In this document: positions 49,727 through 63,023 of the stretch, piece by piece | Layout of the letters: every line of letters begins with the position of its first letter | Position numbering within the stretch: position 1 is the first letter of the stretch | Source of the DNA: Chakrabartia godavariana | Lineage (GTDB): Bacteria; Pseudomonadota; Alphaproteobacteria; Sphingomonadales; Sphingomonadaceae | Direction of reading: 5' to 3' | DNA length: 64,000 nucleotides | NCBI GenBank assembly: GCA_005518185.1 | Contig: RKSN01000001.1 | Coordinates: 620,501 to 684,500 of the forward strand | Translations under genes and position numbers: made by a program | Notes under the pieces: generated by a model | What the model saw: the letters and a program-made list of their open reading frames with translations, nothing else | Database searches by the model: none | What the model was told of the DNA's origin: nothing

Positions 49727-50260
49727 CTAGCGCGGCGTTTTTCCGGCCTTATGCCAGTCCTTCAGCGCTTCCATCATCTTTGGAACATGCTCGCGATAGT
49801 CGAGCGAGGACCAAGTCGAGAGAACCTTGCCTGACGGCGATATCAGATAGGATGTGCGGTTCGTCATCCCGGTGAGGCTGAGCTTCACGTCATAGGCATG
49901 GATGACGTCCTTCGAAGCGGATCCCACGGCGAACTTGCTGCGGCATTCGGTCGTCGAGAACTTTGCGAGCTTGTCGACCTTGTCAGCGGACATGCCAACG
50001 ACCGTTGCACCAAGTTTGCGGAAGTCTTCGGTCGCTTCAGCAAACTGGTTGGCCTCGACCGTACAGCCCGGCGTGAAGGCAGCGGGGAAGAAATAGAGGA
50101 CGACAGGCCCCTTCTTGAGCTGGTCGGCAAGCGCGAACTTGAAGATCTTTCCGGCCATCGCGGCATCCGTCGCAAAAGTGGGGGCGGCGCTCCCGACGGG
50201 CAGGGCCGCGACGGCAGGGCTCGAGACGGCAAGGGCGGTGATCAGGGCAAGTTTGCGCAT
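49727..50260 (-). CDS. Periplasmic peroxiredoxin
   Basis: 177 residues. AhpC/TSA-Bcp type: peroxidatic Cys66 in AAFTPGCTVEA, a candidate resolving Cys106 in TTECRSKFAV, and TSYLISPSGKVLSTW near the C terminus. The signal peptide (MRKLALITALAVSSPAVA) indicates secretion, unlike most Bcp proteins. ATG 50260 follows AAGAGGAGAATCTC. It is divergent from the rpsM operon. Confidence 0.9.
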   Translation of the reverse strand: MRKLALITALAVSSPAVAALPVGSAAPTFATDAAMAGKIFKFALADQLKKGPVVLYFFPAAFTPGCTVEANQFAEATEDFRKLGATVVGMSADKVDKLAKFSTTECRSKFAVGSASKDVIHAYDVKLSLTGMTNRTSYLISPSGKVLSTWSSLDYREHVPKMMEALKDWHKAGKTPR

Positions 50261-50328
50261 GAGATTCTCCTCTTTATAATGATAGTCTATGGACTCCTGT
50301 CGAAAGAGGCCAGCGCCCTTTGGTGTGC

Positions 50329-50357
50329 TTGACACCCGGAAACCCACGAAGTAGAGC
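50329..50357 (+). promoter_or_regulatory. Candidate promoter of the rpsM operon
   Basis: TTGACA at 50329-50334, a 17-base spacer and TAGAGC at 50352-50357. The -35 box is a consensus match; the -10 is weak. It is about 130 bases upstream of the rpsM start and leaves a leader of that length. Confidence 0.45.
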
Positions 50358-50380
50358 GAGTCATCCCATATCACCGTGTT

Positions 50381-50414
50381 CACGGCGACGCCTTCGTGCG
50401 CTCGCCGTGTTTCT
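50381..50414 (+). promoter_or_regulatory. Leader hairpin upstream of rpsM
   Basis: CACGGCGA (50381-50388) pairs with TCGCCGTG (50402-50409), then TTTCT. It resembles a weak attenuator in the rpsM leader; the U tract is short and interrupted. Confidence 0.35.
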
Positions 50415-50489
50415 GCGTTGATCGGGAGATCAAAGCGTCGAGATAGGCCGGCTTTGCCCGTTGGCCTGTGGAGCAGGAGAAAGTTACCA

Positions 50490-50858
50490 ATGGCACGTAT
50501 TGCGGGTGTTAACATCCCGACCAACAAGCGCGTTTTGATCGCGCTCCAGTATATCCACGGCATTGGCGCGGCCAAGGCCAAGGAAATCATCACCAAGCTG
50601 AACATTGACGAAGCCCGTCGCGTTCAGGATCTGTCGGACACCGAAGTCCTTCACATCCGCGAAACGATCGACGCCGATTACACGGTGGAAGGCGATCTTC
50701 GTCGCGAAACCTCGATGAACATCAAGCGCCTGATGGACCTCGCGTCCTATCGTGGCCTGCGTCATCGCAAGGGTCTTCCGGTTCGTGGCCAGCGCACGCA
50801 CACCAATGCGCGCACCCGGAAGGGCAAGGCCAAGCCGATCGCCGGTAAGAAGAAGTAA
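50490..50858 (+). CDS. rpsM: 30S ribosomal protein S13
   Basis: 122 residues. [15 protein letters not shown] is the family N terminus; the [26 protein letters not shown]-type C terminus is present. ATG 50490 is fixed by this; the frame extends upstream without similarity. It heads rpsM-rpsK-rpoA-rplQ; secY and adk, usual upstream neighbours, are absent. Confidence 0.97.
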   Translation: MARIAGVNIPTNKRVLIALQYIHGIGAAKAKEIITKLNIDEARRVQDLSDTEVLHIRETIDADYTVEGDLRRETSMNIKRLMDLASYRGLRHRKGLPVRGQRTHTNARTRKGKAKPIAGKKK

Positions 50859-50941
50859 TTTCTGCCCTCGCGGGGCGAGGGCTGACATTGCTTTTCCAAA
50901 CACCGCTGTTTCAGCATTCGAGATAAAGTCAGGATTTCCTT

Positions 50942-51331
50942 ATGGCACGCGAACCTCAGCGCCTTCGTCGGCGGGAACGCAAGAACATCACCGCCGGTGT
51001 TGCGCACGTCAACGCCAGCTTCAACAACACCATGATCACCATCACCGACGCGCAGGGCAACGCCATTGCGTGGTCCTCGGCTGGCATGATGGGCTTCAAG
51101 GGCAGCCGCAAGTCGACGCCTTATGCCGCCCAGGTTGCCGCTGAAGACGCGGGCAAGAAGGCCGCCGAACACGGCGTCCGTACGCTCGAAGTCGAAGTGA
51201 AGGGCCCCGGTTCGGGCCGCGAATCGGCGCTGCGCGCGCTGCAGGCTGTCGGCTTCACCATCACGGCCATCCGTGATGTGACGTCGATCCCGCACAACGG
51301 CGTTCGTCCGTCGAAGCGTCGTCGCGTCTAA
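50942..51331 (+). CDS. rpsK: 30S ribosomal protein S11
   Basis: 129 residues. The [17 protein letters not shown] and [18 protein letters not shown] signatures and the C-terminal [14 protein letters not shown] are intact. It follows rpsM after 83 bases. Confidence 0.97.
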   Translation: MAREPQRLRRRERKNITAGVAHVNASFNNTMITITDAQGNAIAWSSAGMMGFKGSRKSTPYAAQVAAEDAGKKAAEHGVRTLEVEVKGPGSGRESALRALQAVGFTITAIRDVTSIPHNGVRPSKRRRV

Positions 51332-51426
51332 CCGGCTTCCGCCGGGGGCACGCTGTGTGGCTCCGGCTTTGAGTTTCAATCGGTGGCAGGCGGACGCGCT
51401 TTCCACCCAACCCCAAGGGGAACACC

Positions 51427-52491
51427 GTGGCAGTTAATCTCAAGAACTGGCAGGAACTTAAAAAGCCCGACACCCTCGAAAAGAAGACCGGTGGCGATCC
51501 GCTGCGCAAGGCGACCTTCGTCGCTGAGCCGCTGGAACGCGGCTTCGGTCTGACGCTGGGCAACGCGCTGCGTCGCGTTCTGCTCTCGTCGCTTCAGGGT
51601 GCGGCCGTGACGTCGATCAAGATCGAGAACGTGCTCCACGAATTCTCGAGCCTTGCCGGCGTCCGCGAAGACGTGACGGACATCGTCCTGAACGTGAAGC
51701 AGATTGCCCTGCGCATGCAGGGCGATGGCCCGAAGCGTCTGCAGCTGTCGGCCACTGGCCCGGCGGACGTGAAGGCTGGCGATATTGCCGTTTCGGGTGA
51801 CATCGAAGTGATGAACCCCGAGCTCATCATCTGCCATCTCGATCAGGGCGCGACGCTCAACATGGAACTGACGGCAGACGTCGGCAAGGGCTATGTTCCC
51901 GCCGCGTCGAACCGTCCGGCAGATGCGCCGATCGGCCTGATCCCGGTCGATGCGCTCTACTCGCCGGTCCGTCAGGTCTCGTACAAGGTGGAAAACACCC
52001 GCGTCGGCCAGGAACTGGACTATGACAAGCTGACCCTGACCATCGAAACCGATGGCACGGTGACCCCGGACGATGCCGTCGCTTATGCCGCGCGCATCCT
52101 GCAGGACCAGCTCCAGCTCTTCGTCCACTTCGACGAGGCGCTTGCCCAGTCGTCGCAGCTCATCGGTATGGCCGCTCCGTCGGCAGCGCCGGAAGCCGCC
52201 GGTGACAGCAACCAGATCAACCGCTTCCTCCTCAAGAAGGTGGATGAGCTGGAACTGTCGGTCCGTTCGGCCAACTGCCTCAAGAACGACAACATCATCT
52301 ACATCGGTGATCTCGTTCAGAAGACTGAAGCTGAAATGCTCCGCACGCCGAACTTCGGCCGCAAGTCCTTGAACGAAATCAAGGAAGTGCTGTCGTCCAT
52401 GGGCCTGCGTCTCGGCATGGACATCCCCGGATGGCCGCCCGAGAACATCGAAGACATGGCCAAGAAGCTCGAACAGGAACTTCTTGGGTAA
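51427..52491 (+). CDS. rpoA: RNA polymerase alpha subunit
   Basis: 354 residues. N-terminal dimerisation/assembly domain (about 1-240, [17 protein letters not shown]) and the C-terminal DNA/activator-binding domain (about 255-340, [15 protein letters not shown] and [13 protein letters not shown]). Start GTG 51427. It is followed by a 208-base gap before rplQ, long for this operon. Confidence 0.97.
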   Translation: MAVNLKNWQELKKPDTLEKKTGGDPLRKATFVAEPLERGFGLTLGNALRRVLLSSLQGAAVTSIKIENVLHEFSSLAGVREDVTDIVLNVKQIALRMQGDGPKRLQLSATGPADVKAGDIAVSGDIEVMNPELIICHLDQGATLNMELTADVGKGYVPAASNRPADAPIGLIPVDALYSPVRQVSYKVENTRVGQELDYDKLTLTIETDGTVTPDDAVAYAARILQDQLQLFVHFDEALAQSSQLIGMAAPSAAPEAAGDSNQINRFLLKKVDELELSVRSANCLKNDNIIYIGDLVQKTEAEMLRTPNFGRKSLNEIKEVLSSMGLRLGMDIPGWPPENIEDMAKKLEQELLG

Positions 52492-52501
52492 GCCGGAGCG
52501 A

Positions 52502-52649
52502 GCCGCGCAGCGCAGCAGCGCGGCGGTTCGCAAGGCGAACGTGACGGGCCGGCCAGCGGCCAAATTGGCCCACTGACGTCACGGGATTTACTCCCGTGAC
52601 GGGGCCCGGACACGAAGCAGGGCAAAGGGCGGTGGCCCGTAACACCGCC
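52502..52649. other. Hairpin-rich rpoA-rplQ intergenic region
   Basis: Four perfect stems occur in order: GCCGCGC/GCGCGGC (52502-52524), GTTCGC/GCGAAC (52526-52540), GTCACGGGA/TCCCGTGAC (52578-52600), and GGCGGTG/CACCGCC (52628-52649), with a nested GGGCC/GGCCC pairing at 52546-52571. None has a T tract, so they are not ordinary terminators. GTGAC at 52541-52545 could also pair with GTCAC at 52578-52582, competing with the third stem. Confidence 0.7.
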
Positions 52650-52699
52650 TGGCTAGGGGTACCTTGCACGGCCCCCTGACGAACGAAAAGGAAGTACAA

Positions 52700-53122
52700 A
52701 TGAGACATCGTAGTGGCGGCCGCAAGCTTCAGCGCACCTCGGCCCACCGTATCGCCCTGTTCCGCAACATGTCGGCAGCGCTGATCAAGCACGAACAGAT
52801 CACCACGACCCTCGCCAAGGCGAAGGAACTGCGTCCGTATGTCGAAAAGCTCGTGACGCTGGCGAAGAAGGGCGGCCTTTCGAACCGTCGTCTGGCCCAT
52901 GCCCGTCTGCTTGACGATGCGCAGCTGGTGAAGCTGTTTGACGTTCTGGCCGAGCGCTACAAGGATCGCAACGGCGGCTATACCCGCGTCATCAAGGCCG
53001 GCATCCGTGCCTCGGACGCCGCCCCGATCGCGATCATCGAATTCGTCGACCGCGACGTGAGCGCCAAGGGCCAGGATTCGGGCCCGGTGTACACGTCGGA
53101 AGACATGGACGAAGCGGCCTAA
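52700..53122 (+). CDS. rplQ: 50S ribosomal protein L17
   Basis: 140 residues. [17 protein letters not shown] is diagnostic; an acidic C-terminal tail (SEDMDEAA) follows. ATG 52700 has AAGGAAG upstream. It ends the operon at a strong terminator. Confidence 0.97.
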   Translation: MRHRSGGRKLQRTSAHRIALFRNMSAALIKHEQITTTLAKAKELRPYVEKLVTLAKKGGLSNRRLAHARLLDDAQLVKLFDVLAERYKDRNGGYTRVIKAGIRASDAAPIAIIEFVDRDVSAKGQDSGPVYTSEDMDEAA

Positions 53123-53150
53123 GCCCCTTCTGCCCAACGGCGAAAACAAG

Positions 53151-53178
53151 AAGCCCCGCAGAAATGCGGGGCTTTTTT
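53151..53178 (+). terminator. Intrinsic terminator after rplQ
   Basis: AAGCCCCGCA and TGCGGGGCTT form a perfect 10-bp stem capped by GAAA, followed by TTTTG. A textbook terminator 28 bases after the rplQ stop. Confidence 0.95.
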
Positions 53179-53258
53179 GTTGGGCACCAAAGGTGGTGAA
53201 TGAAGGCTGTAACGCGGTATTGGCTGAACTAGTCGGCGGCGGAGCACTATGCGACCCA

Positions 53259-53359
53259 CCATTTCCCTTCATCCTGAGCTTGTCGAAGGGTCGTTCTTTT
53301 CTTTGCGCTGAAATGCACAGAAGGACTCCGCTTCGACAAGCTCAGCGCAAACGGAATGG
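53259..53359. repeat. REPIN-like palindromic repeat, family A copy 3
   Basis: CTGAGCTTGTCGAAG (53274-53288) and CTTCGACAAGCTCAG (53331-53345) are perfect inverted arms; the outer bases also pair partly. It lies between the two terminators of convergent rplQ and rpoD. Confidence 0.92.
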
Positions 53360-53377
53360 AGGCTCAAAGACGCATCC

Positions 53378-53402
53378 AAAAAAACGGGGCCCGTAGGCCC
53401 CG
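53378..53402 (-). terminator. Intrinsic terminator after rpoD
   Basis: CGGGGCC (53385-53391) and GGCCCCG (53396-53402) form a perfect seven-bp stem with a four-base loop; on the minus strand it is followed by seven T residues (53384-53378). Confidence 0.92.
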
Positions 53403-53407
53403 CTTGA

Positions 53408-55441
53408 TTACTGATCGAGGAAGGACCGCATCTTGCGGGACCGGCTCGGATGCTTGAGCTTGCGCAGGGCCTTGGCCTCAATCTGGCGGATGCGCTCGCG
53501 CGTCACGCTGAACTGCTGGCCCACTTCTTCCAGCGTGTGATCGGTGTTCATGCCGATGCCGAAGCGCATGCGCAGCACGCGTTCCTCACGCGGGGTGAGC
53601 GAGGCGAGCACGCGGGTGACCGTTTCCTTGAGGTTCTGCTGGATCGCCGCATCCACAGGGATGACGGCGTTCTTGTCCTCGATGAAATCGCCGAGGTGCG
53701 AATCTTCCTCGTCGCCGATCGGCGTTTCGAGCGAGATCGGCTCCTTGGCGATCTTCATCACCTTGCGAACCTTTTCGAGCGGCATCGACAGACGCTCGGC
53801 CATTTCTTCCGGGGTCGGCTCGCGGCCCGTTTCGTGGAGGAACTGACGGCTGCAGCGGACCAGCTTGTTGATCGTTTCGATCATATGGACCGGGATGCGG
53901 ATGGTGCGCGCCTGATCCGCGATCGAGCGCGTGATGGCCTGGCGGATCCACCACGTCGCATAGGTCGAGAACTTGTAGCCGCGGCGATACTCGAACTTGT
54001 CGACCGCCTTCATCAGGCCGATATTGCCTTCCTGGATCAGGTCGAGGAACTGCAGGCCGCGGTTGGTGTACTTCTTCGCAATGGAGATGACGAGGCGCAG
54101 GTTGGCCTCCACCATTTCCTTCTTGGCGATGCGGGCTTCGCGTTCGGCCTTCTGCACCATGTTCACGATGCGGCGGAATTCGGGCAGCGACATGCCGGTG
54201 GCCTGTGCGATTTCCGAAATCTCGGTGCGGATGCGCTCGACATTGGTCGCTTCGTTTTCGGCGAAGGCTGCCCATTTCTTGTCGATCGAACGAACGGTAT
54301 CGAGCCAGTTCTCGTCGAGTTCACGGCCCATATAGCTGTCGAGGAACGACTTGCGCTGCACGCGGTGGCGCTCGGCCAGGCGCAGCATCTGCCCGCCCAG
54401 CGCGGTGAGGCGCCGGTTGTAGCTGTACAGCTGGTCGACCAGATACTCGATCTTCGAGTTGTGGAACTGGACGCTTTCGACTTCCGCCGTCAGCTCTTCC
54501 CGCAGCTTGTGGTACTTCTTTTCCTCATTGGCCGGGAAACCGTCCCCCGCGGACAGCGCATCCATGCGTGCCTGCTGGATCTTGCCGAATTTCTTGTAGA
54601 TGGACGTGATGCGGGCAAAGCGCTCCAGCGCTTCGGGCTTCAGCGTTTCTTCCATCTGGGCGAGGCTGAGGGTGTTGTCTTCCTCTTCCTCTTCCGCCTG
54701 CGCCTTCATGCGACGCTCGATCAGGCCGTCTTCGTCCTCCTCGCCTTCAGCGGGGGGCTCTTCGGCAACGTCGTCTTCTTCCTTGTAAGTCGGACCGGCA
54801 TTCTTTTCAGAAATCTCGCCGTCGCCATCCTCTTCCTCATCGGTGAGGGCTTCCGGGGCAGGGCCCTTTGACAGCATCGCTTCGAGATCGAGGATCTCGC
54901 GCAGCTGCATCGTGCCTTCGTTGAGCGCGGTCGACCAGTCGATGATCGCGTTGAAGGTGATGGGGCTTTCGCACAGGCCCAGGATCATCGTGTCGCGGCC
55001 AGCCTCGATTCGCTTCGCAATGGCGATTTCGCCTTCGCGGCTCAGCAGCTCGACGGCCCCCATTTCCCGCAGGTACATGCGGACCGGGTCATCGGTGCGG
55101 TCAACGACTTCCTTCTTTTTCTCGACAACCGGCGCGCCCATAGGGTCGGCGGCGTCAACGGCTTCGATCTCCTCTTCGGGCTCCGCCTCCTCGCCGTCTT
55201 CCGACGCTTCGTCATTTTCGACGATGTTGACGCCCATGTCGTTGATCGCGGCCATGACGTCCTCGATCTGTTCGGACGACATCTGGTCCTGCGGCAGCGC
55301 TTCGTTCAGCTCGTCATAGGTGATGTAGCCGCGCTTCTTGGCGCGGGCGATCAGCTTTTTGACCGAAGCCTCGTTCAGGTCGATGAGCGGGGCATCGACG
55401 CTGTCCTTGTCCATCGCTTCCGCAGTGTCAATTTTGGCCAT
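53408..55441 (-). CDS. rpoD: Primary sigma factor RpoD (sigma-70)
   Basis: 677 residues. Region 1.1 lies in the first 80 or so, a long acidic insert at about 165-260, and regions 2-4: [20 protein letters not shown] (2.3-2.4), [19 protein letters not shown] and [19 protein letters not shown] (4.2). ATG 55441 is preferred; an in-frame TTG at 55465, overlapping the dnaG stop, is the alternative. With dnaG it forms the macromolecular synthesis pair. Confidence 0.97.
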   Translation of the reverse strand: MAKIDTAEAMDKDSVDAPLIDLNEASVKKLIARAKKRGYITYDELNEALPQDQMSSEQIEDVMAAINDMGVNIVENDEASEDGEEAEPEEEIEAVDAADPMGAPVVEKKKEVVDRTDDPVRMYLREMGAVELLSREGEIAIAKRIEAGRDTMILGLCESPITFNAIIDWSTALNEGTMQLREILDLEAMLSKGPAPEALTDEEEDGDGEISEKNAGPTYKEEDDVAEEPPAEGEEDEDGLIERRMKAQAEEEEEDNTLSLAQMEETLKPEALERFARITSIYKKFGKIQQARMDALSAGDGFPANEEKKYHKLREELTAEVESVQFHNSKIEYLVDQLYSYNRRLTALGGQMLRLAERHRVQRKSFLDSYMGRELDENWLDTVRSIDKKWAAFAENEATNVERIRTEISEIAQATGMSLPEFRRIVNMVQKAEREARIAKKEMVEANLRLVISIAKKYTNRGLQFLDLIQEGNIGLMKAVDKFEYRRGYKFSTYATWWIRQAITRSIADQARTIRIPVHMIETINKLVRCSRQFLHETGREPTPEEMAERLSMPLEKVRKVMKIAKEPISLETPIGDEEDSHLGDFIEDKNAVIPVDAAIQQNLKETVTRVLASLTPREERVLRMRFGIGMNTDHTLEEVGQQFSVTRERIRQIEAKALRKLKHPSRSRKMRSFLDQ

Positions 55442-55461
55442 GTGACCCGGTATACCCTTCT

Positions 55462-57306
55462 TCAATCGCCATTCCCGTCCCGTTCGGCGAGCGAGGCCAG
55501 CCTCGCATCGGCTTCACGGCGCGCCTCCAGCAGGCGCATCTGTTCGGCAAACCCTGTTTCGTCCCAGTTCTCGGCGAGGCGGGCCGTGGCTGCCGCCAGC
55601 GCCGCATCCAGTTCCGGCCGCACAGCAAGTGCCTCGATCGCCATCCCCAAATCCCTCCGGGCGAGCTCCGGTTCCGCCTGCCGCCGGGTGAAGGAAAAGG
55701 CAAGCCCATTCGCATCGACCAGCTGTGCCGCAAGAGCGCCGAAACCGCGCTCTCCGCATATGGTGATCAGGCCGTCAGAATCAAGCGCGGGGTTGTCATA
55801 TGCCGCGTCGAGAACAATGTTCCGGAGTGCGGCAAGTTCCCGGTCGGCAAGTGCCAGCGTCGAAAGCGCTTCGGCACAGGCGAGAATGACTGTGGGATGG
55901 AGCAGCAGGCCGGCCAGAATGGCACGCGCATAGACCGCATCGATCCCGCCGCCGCTGATTGAGCGGGTCGCCGTTGTCGGCGGGGCTTCAAACTGCTGAA
56001 ACCGGCCGCGCGGGCCGGGGCGGCGCGGTTCGAAGCGGGTTTGCGGCTGACGGCGGAACGTGTCGTCAAAGCGCTGGCGGAACTCCAGATCATATTGTTC
56101 CCGCACCGAAGGGTTCTCAATCGCTTGCGTATGATCTCTGAGACGCTGCCGGAGGCCGGCGCGCGCTTCGGGCGTGGTCAGGGGCTCGGCCTGCAGCTCA
56201 TGGCGCCACAAGCGGTCGACCAGCGGCTCGGCCTTGTCGAGCAAGGCGTCCATAGCCGTGCGTCCGCCTGATTTGATCAGATCGTCCGGATCCTGGCCCT
56301 GTGGCAAGGTCACGAAGCGGAGCGAGCGGGCAGGGGCCAGGCCCGGCAGAGCCCGCCCAATGGCGCGCACGGCGGCCTTTTGTCCGGCGGCATCGCCATC
56401 AAAGCACAGGATCGGCGCATCCGAGAGGCGCCACAGCCGCGCAATCTGATGCTCGGTCAGCGCGGTGCCCAAGGGCGCGACGGCATCGTCGATGCCCGCC
56501 TGTGCCAGCGCGATCACATCCATATAGCCTTCGACCACGATGACACGGTTTGTCTTGCGGTTGGCGGGGCCAGCCCGGTCGATGTTGTACAGCGTCCGCC
56601 CCTTGTCGAAGAGGGGCGTGTCCGGGGAATTGAGATATTTCGGCTCGCCTGCGCCCAGAATGCGCCCGCCAAAGGCGATCACCCGCCCGCGCGCATCGCG
56701 AATGGGGATCATCAACCGGCCGCGGAACCGGTCATAGCTGTCCTTGTCCTCAACCTTGATGAGCAGACCCGCCTCGATCAGCATGTCCTCGCCAAAGCGG
56801 GAGAGTGCGGCCTTCAGGTCGCCCCGGCTGTCGGGGGCATAGCCCAGCCCGAAGGCGGCAATCGTCGCCGGTTTTAGGCCGCGCTGCTGCAGATATTGTC
56901 GCGCCTCGCCGCCTTTAACGCCTTGCAATTGCTCTGTGTACCAGGCCGCGGCGGCTGCCATGACGTCATGAAGCGAATTGGCCCGCTCGGCGCGTTCAGC
57001 CGCGCGCGGATCGGGGGCGGGCACGTCCAGCCCAGCGGCCTCGGCCAGTTCCTTGACAGCATCCATGAAGGGCAGGCCGCGCTGGTCTGTCATCCAGCGG
57101 ATGGCATCGCCGTGCGCGCCGCAGCCAAAGCAATGGTAGAAGCCCTTCTCGTCATTGACGTAGAAGCTCGGCGTCTTCTCATTGTGGAACGGGCAGCAGC
57201 CCTTGAACTCACGCCCCGCCTTGGTGATCTTCACTGTGCGCCCGACAAGCGCCGACAACATCGTCCGCGCACGCAGTTCGTCGAGCCAGGCAGGGGAGAG
57301 AGTCAT
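55462..57306 (-). CDS. dnaG: DNA primase
   Basis: 614 residues. Zinc finger Cys38-His41-Cys59-Cys62; RNA-polymerase domain with [14 protein letters not shown] and the TOPRIM segment [26 protein letters not shown]; and a C-terminal helicase-interaction region. The ATG at 57306 overlaps the upstream GIY-YIG stop (ATGA). Confidence 0.97.
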   Translation of the reverse strand: MTLSPAWLDELRARTMLSALVGRTVKITKAGREFKGCCPFHNEKTPSFYVNDEKGFYHCFGCGAHGDAIRWMTDQRGLPFMDAVKELAEAAGLDVPAPDPRAAERAERANSLHDVMAAAAAWYTEQLQGVKGGEARQYLQQRGLKPATIAAFGLGYAPDSRGDLKAALSRFGEDMLIEAGLLIKVEDKDSYDRFRGRLMIPIRDARGRVIAFGGRILGAGEPKYLNSPDTPLFDKGRTLYNIDRAGPANRKTNRVIVVEGYMDVIALAQAGIDDAVAPLGTALTEHQIARLWRLSDAPILCFDGDAAGQKAAVRAIGRALPGLAPARSLRFVTLPQGQDPDDLIKSGGRTAMDALLDKAEPLVDRLWRHELQAEPLTTPEARAGLRQRLRDHTQAIENPSVREQYDLEFRQRFDDTFRRQPQTRFEPRRPGPRGRFQQFEAPPTTATRSISGGGIDAVYARAILAGLLLHPTVILACAEALSTLALADRELAALRNIVLDAAYDNPALDSDGLITICGERGFGALAAQLVDANGLAFSFTRRQAEPELARRDLGMAIEALAVRPELDAALAAATARLAENWDETGFAEQMRLLEARREADARLASLAERDGNGD

Positions 57307-57725
57307 ACGTTCATGCCCCCCTCCCGCAGGCGGGAGGGGTTATGGGTGGGTAAATCTACATCCCGTTCGTCCCGAGCGAAGTCGAGGGACCTTGCATCGG
57401 GTGTCTCGACTTCGCTCGACACGAACGGAGCTAGGAGGTGCCGTTCTTTGGGCGGTCGCGCGTAGAACGAAACACCCGCCCAGTCGCCAGCGATCCGCGC
57501 CTCCTTCTTGGCTCTCGACCAAGGTTTGATCCGCGCTTCGGCTGCCAACGCTTCGTCCCTCGTCTGAAAATTTTCTTGCCACATCAGGCTGACCGGTCGG
57601 CGGCGGTATGTGAAGTCGCTAAATCCACCGGATTGGTGTTCCGCAATACGGCGATCCAAATCGTCCGTTTGGCCCGTGTAATACCGACCATCGGAACACC
57701 TCAGAATGTAAACCCAGAAAGCCAT
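57303..57725 (-). CDS. GIY-YIG nuclease family protein with repeat-derived C terminus (copy 2)
   Basis: 140 residues. Residues 1-95 form the GIY-YIG domain: WVYILRCSDGRYYTGQTDDLDRRIAEHQSG, then EALAAEARIKPWSRAKKEA and DWAGVS. Residues of about 100-122 are encoded by repeat D1 (57363-57428) and about 129-136 by a second hairpin (57318-57339), so nearly a third of the protein is repeat sequence. Its TGA overlaps the dnaG ATG. It lies between yqeY and dnaG, which are often close neighbours. ATG 57725 is chosen for the conserved MAFWVYIL; another repeat begins 16 bases upstream. Confidence 0.88.
   Translation of the reverse strand: MAFWVYILRCSDGRYYTGQTDDLDRRIAEHQSGGFSDFTYRRRPVSLMWQENFQTRDEALAAEARIKPWSRAKKEARIAGDWAGVSFYARPPKERHLLAPFVSSEVETPDARSLDFARDERDVDLPTHNPSRLREGGMNV
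57318..57339. repeat. Short GC-rich palindrome (family E)
   Basis: CCCCTCCCG (57318-57326) pairs perfectly with CGGGAGGGG (57331-57339) around a four-base loop. It lies within the last codons of the GIY-YIG gene and just before dnaG, so in RNA it sits near the dnaG start. Confidence 0.8.
57363..57428. repeat. REPIN-like palindromic repeat, family D copy 1
   Basis: Inverted arms at 57363-57389 and 57402-57428, core GAGCGAAGTCGAG, with about four mismatches in 27. It is translated as part of the GIY-YIG C terminus (about residues 100-122). Confidence 0.92.
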
Positions 57726-57740
57726 ATTTCGCACCCTAAA

Positions 57741-57810
57741 CGTTCGTTCCGAGCGAAGTCGAGGGACGTTTGGCGCGATCAACGTGTCTCGACTACGCTC
57801 GACACGAACG
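57741..57810. repeat. REPIN-like palindromic repeat, family D copy 2
   Basis: Inverted arms at 57741-57770 and 57781-57810 around a ten-base spacer, same core as copy 1. It sits between the yqeY stop and the GIY-YIG start, so the GIY-YIG gene is framed by two copies. Confidence 0.92.
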
Positions 57811-57839
57811 GATAGGGACAGGCTTGGCCTGAAGGCGCC

Positions 57840-58292
57840 TCAGCTCAACGCCGCCTTCACCAGCGCACTCGCCTTGGACATATCGAGCGACGACGCGTGG
57901 CGTTCCTTGAGGACGGCCATGACCTTGCCCATGTCCTTGACGCTTTCGGCGCCGATTTCGGCCTTGATGGCCTCAATCGCGGCGGTGGTTTCGGCTTCGC
58001 TCATCTGAGCAGGAAGGAAATCCTCGATCACGGCGACTTCAGCGGCTTCAATGTCGGCCAGCTCCTGGCGGCCGCCCTTCACATAAAGCTCAATCGATTC
58101 GCGGCGCTGCTTCACCATTTTCTGCAGGACTTCGACGACGAGCGTGTCATCGTCAGCGGGAGCCTTGCCAGTGCGCGCTTCTATGTCGCGGTTCTTGATG
58201 GCGGCCTGAATGAGGCGGATGGTGGCGGTGCGCGGCTTGTCTCCGGCCTTCATGGCCGTGATCTGCGCAGCCTGGATGTCGTCGCGAATCAT
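57840..58292 (-). CDS. yqeY: GatB/YqeY domain protein
   Basis: 150 residues, helical, resembling the tRNA-binding tail domain of amidotransferase GatB. MIRDDIQAAQITAMKAGDKPR and the VKGGRQELADIEAAEVAVIEDFLP motif are diagnostic. Commonly linked to dnaG-rpoD, as here apart from the intervening GIY-YIG gene. It is divergent from carA. Confidence 0.92.
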   Translation of the reverse strand: MIRDDIQAAQITAMKAGDKPRTATIRLIQAAIKNRDIEARTGKAPADDDTLVVEVLQKMVKQRRESIELYVKGGRQELADIEAAEVAVIEDFLPAQMSEAETTAAIEAIKAEIGAESVKDMGKVMAVLKERHASSLDMSKASALVKAALS

Positions 58293-58352
58293 TGCGGTCT
58301 CTCAATTGGATGAAAGAAGGGGCCTTAGCTGGGGAAAACCGGTTTTAATAGA

Positions 58353-58381
58353 TTGACGCTGCGGCGCACCATCTCTAGCTG
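58353..58381 (+). promoter_or_regulatory. Candidate carA promoter
   Basis: TTGACG at 58353-58358, 17 bases, then TAGCTG (58376-58381). The -35 fits sigma-70; the -10 is poor. It lies about 50 bases before the carA start in the region divergent from yqeY. Confidence 0.3.
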
Positions 58382-58427
58382 CGGTCCCTTAGCGACATCA
58401 CCAGAATTTACGAAGGAGCGCCCCATC

Positions 58428-59599
58428 ATGGCCGACCCCACCAGCACGCGCGCGCCCAGCGGAGCGACAGGCGTTCTGGTATTGGATTCGGGCGATATCC
58501 TGTGGGGCCGGGGCTTTGGCGCAGAGGGCGCTGCTGTCGGCGAAGTCTGCTTCAACACGGCGATGACGGGCTATCAGGAAGTGATGACCGACCCGAGCTA
58601 TGCCGGGCAGATCATCAATTTCACCTTCCCGCACATCGGCAATGTCGGCACCAATCCCGAGGATGTGGAAGCCACCAACCCGCATGCGCTGGGCTGCATC
58701 GTGCGGCAGGATGTCACCGACCCGTCCAACTTCCGCAACACGCAGCATTTCGTGCAGTGGATGGCAGCGAATGGCCGCATCGGCCTGTCGGGCATCGACA
58801 CGCGGGAGCTGACCCGCCTGATCCGCGTGAAGGGCGCGCCCAACGGCGTCATCGCCCATGCGCCGGACGGACAGTTCGATATCGCCGCCTTGCTGTCACA
58901 GGCGCGCGGCTGGCCGGGGCTGGAAGGCATGGACCTCGCCAAGGATGTCACCACGCTGCAGACCTATGGCTGGGCGGACGGCATGTGGTCACTGGGCAAG
59001 GGCTACGCCGCCAACAGCGCCAATCCGAATGGGCCGAAGGTTGTTGCCATCGATTATGGCATCAAGCGCAACATCCTGCGCAATCTCGTTGATGCCGGAG
59101 CACAAGTGACGGTCGTGCCCGCGAATGCCAGCTTTGACGACATCATGGCGCACAGCCCGGATGGTCTGTTCCTGTCGAACGGCCCCGGCGATCCGGCGGC
59201 GACGGGTGAATATGCCGTGCCGGTGATCCAGCAATGGCTGGACACGAAGAAGCCGCTGTTCGGCATCTGTCTTGGTCACCAGATGCTCGGCCTCGCGGTC
59301 GGCGCGAAGACTGAAAAGATGCACCAGGGCCACCGCGGCGCGAACCACCCCGTCAAGCGGCTGGACGACGGCGCGGTCGAGATCACCAGCATGAACCACG
59401 GCTTTGCGGTCGATGCCGAGACACTCCCGGCAAATGCCCGTGCGACGCACGTGTCGCTGTTCGATGGCTCCAACTGCGGCTTCGAACTGACCGACCAGCC
59501 CGCCTTCAGCGTCCAATACCACCCCGAAGCCAGTCCCGGCCCGCAGGACAGCCACTATCTGTTCGAGACGTTTGTCGCGATGATGGGGAAGAAAAACTA

Positions 59600-59600
<1 letters not shown>
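58428..59600 (+). CDS. carA: Carbamoyl-phosphate synthase small subunit
   Basis: 390 residues. Glutamine amidotransferase half: [15 protein letters not shown] in the N-terminal domain, nucleophile Cys in [10 protein letters not shown] and YHPEASPGP near the end. Makes ammonia for CarB in pyrimidine and arginine synthesis. AAGGAG at 58413-58418 supports ATG 58428. TAATG overlap with carB. Confidence 0.97.
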
Positions 59601-62935
<3,335 letters not shown>

Positions 62936-63023
62936 TCCTCCTACAGATTTGAAAGTGCGGGTGGCCACCGTCAAAGGGGCCGCCATGGAAAAGTTTTGAC
63001 GCTGGTACGAGAAGGTTGGCCCT

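Noticed and set aside
55442-55465. TTG start for rpoD eight codons upstream, overlapping the dnaG stop
   Set aside because: The extra residues are not conserved in sigma-70 N termini and TTG is rare; ATG 55441 is preferred but not proven.
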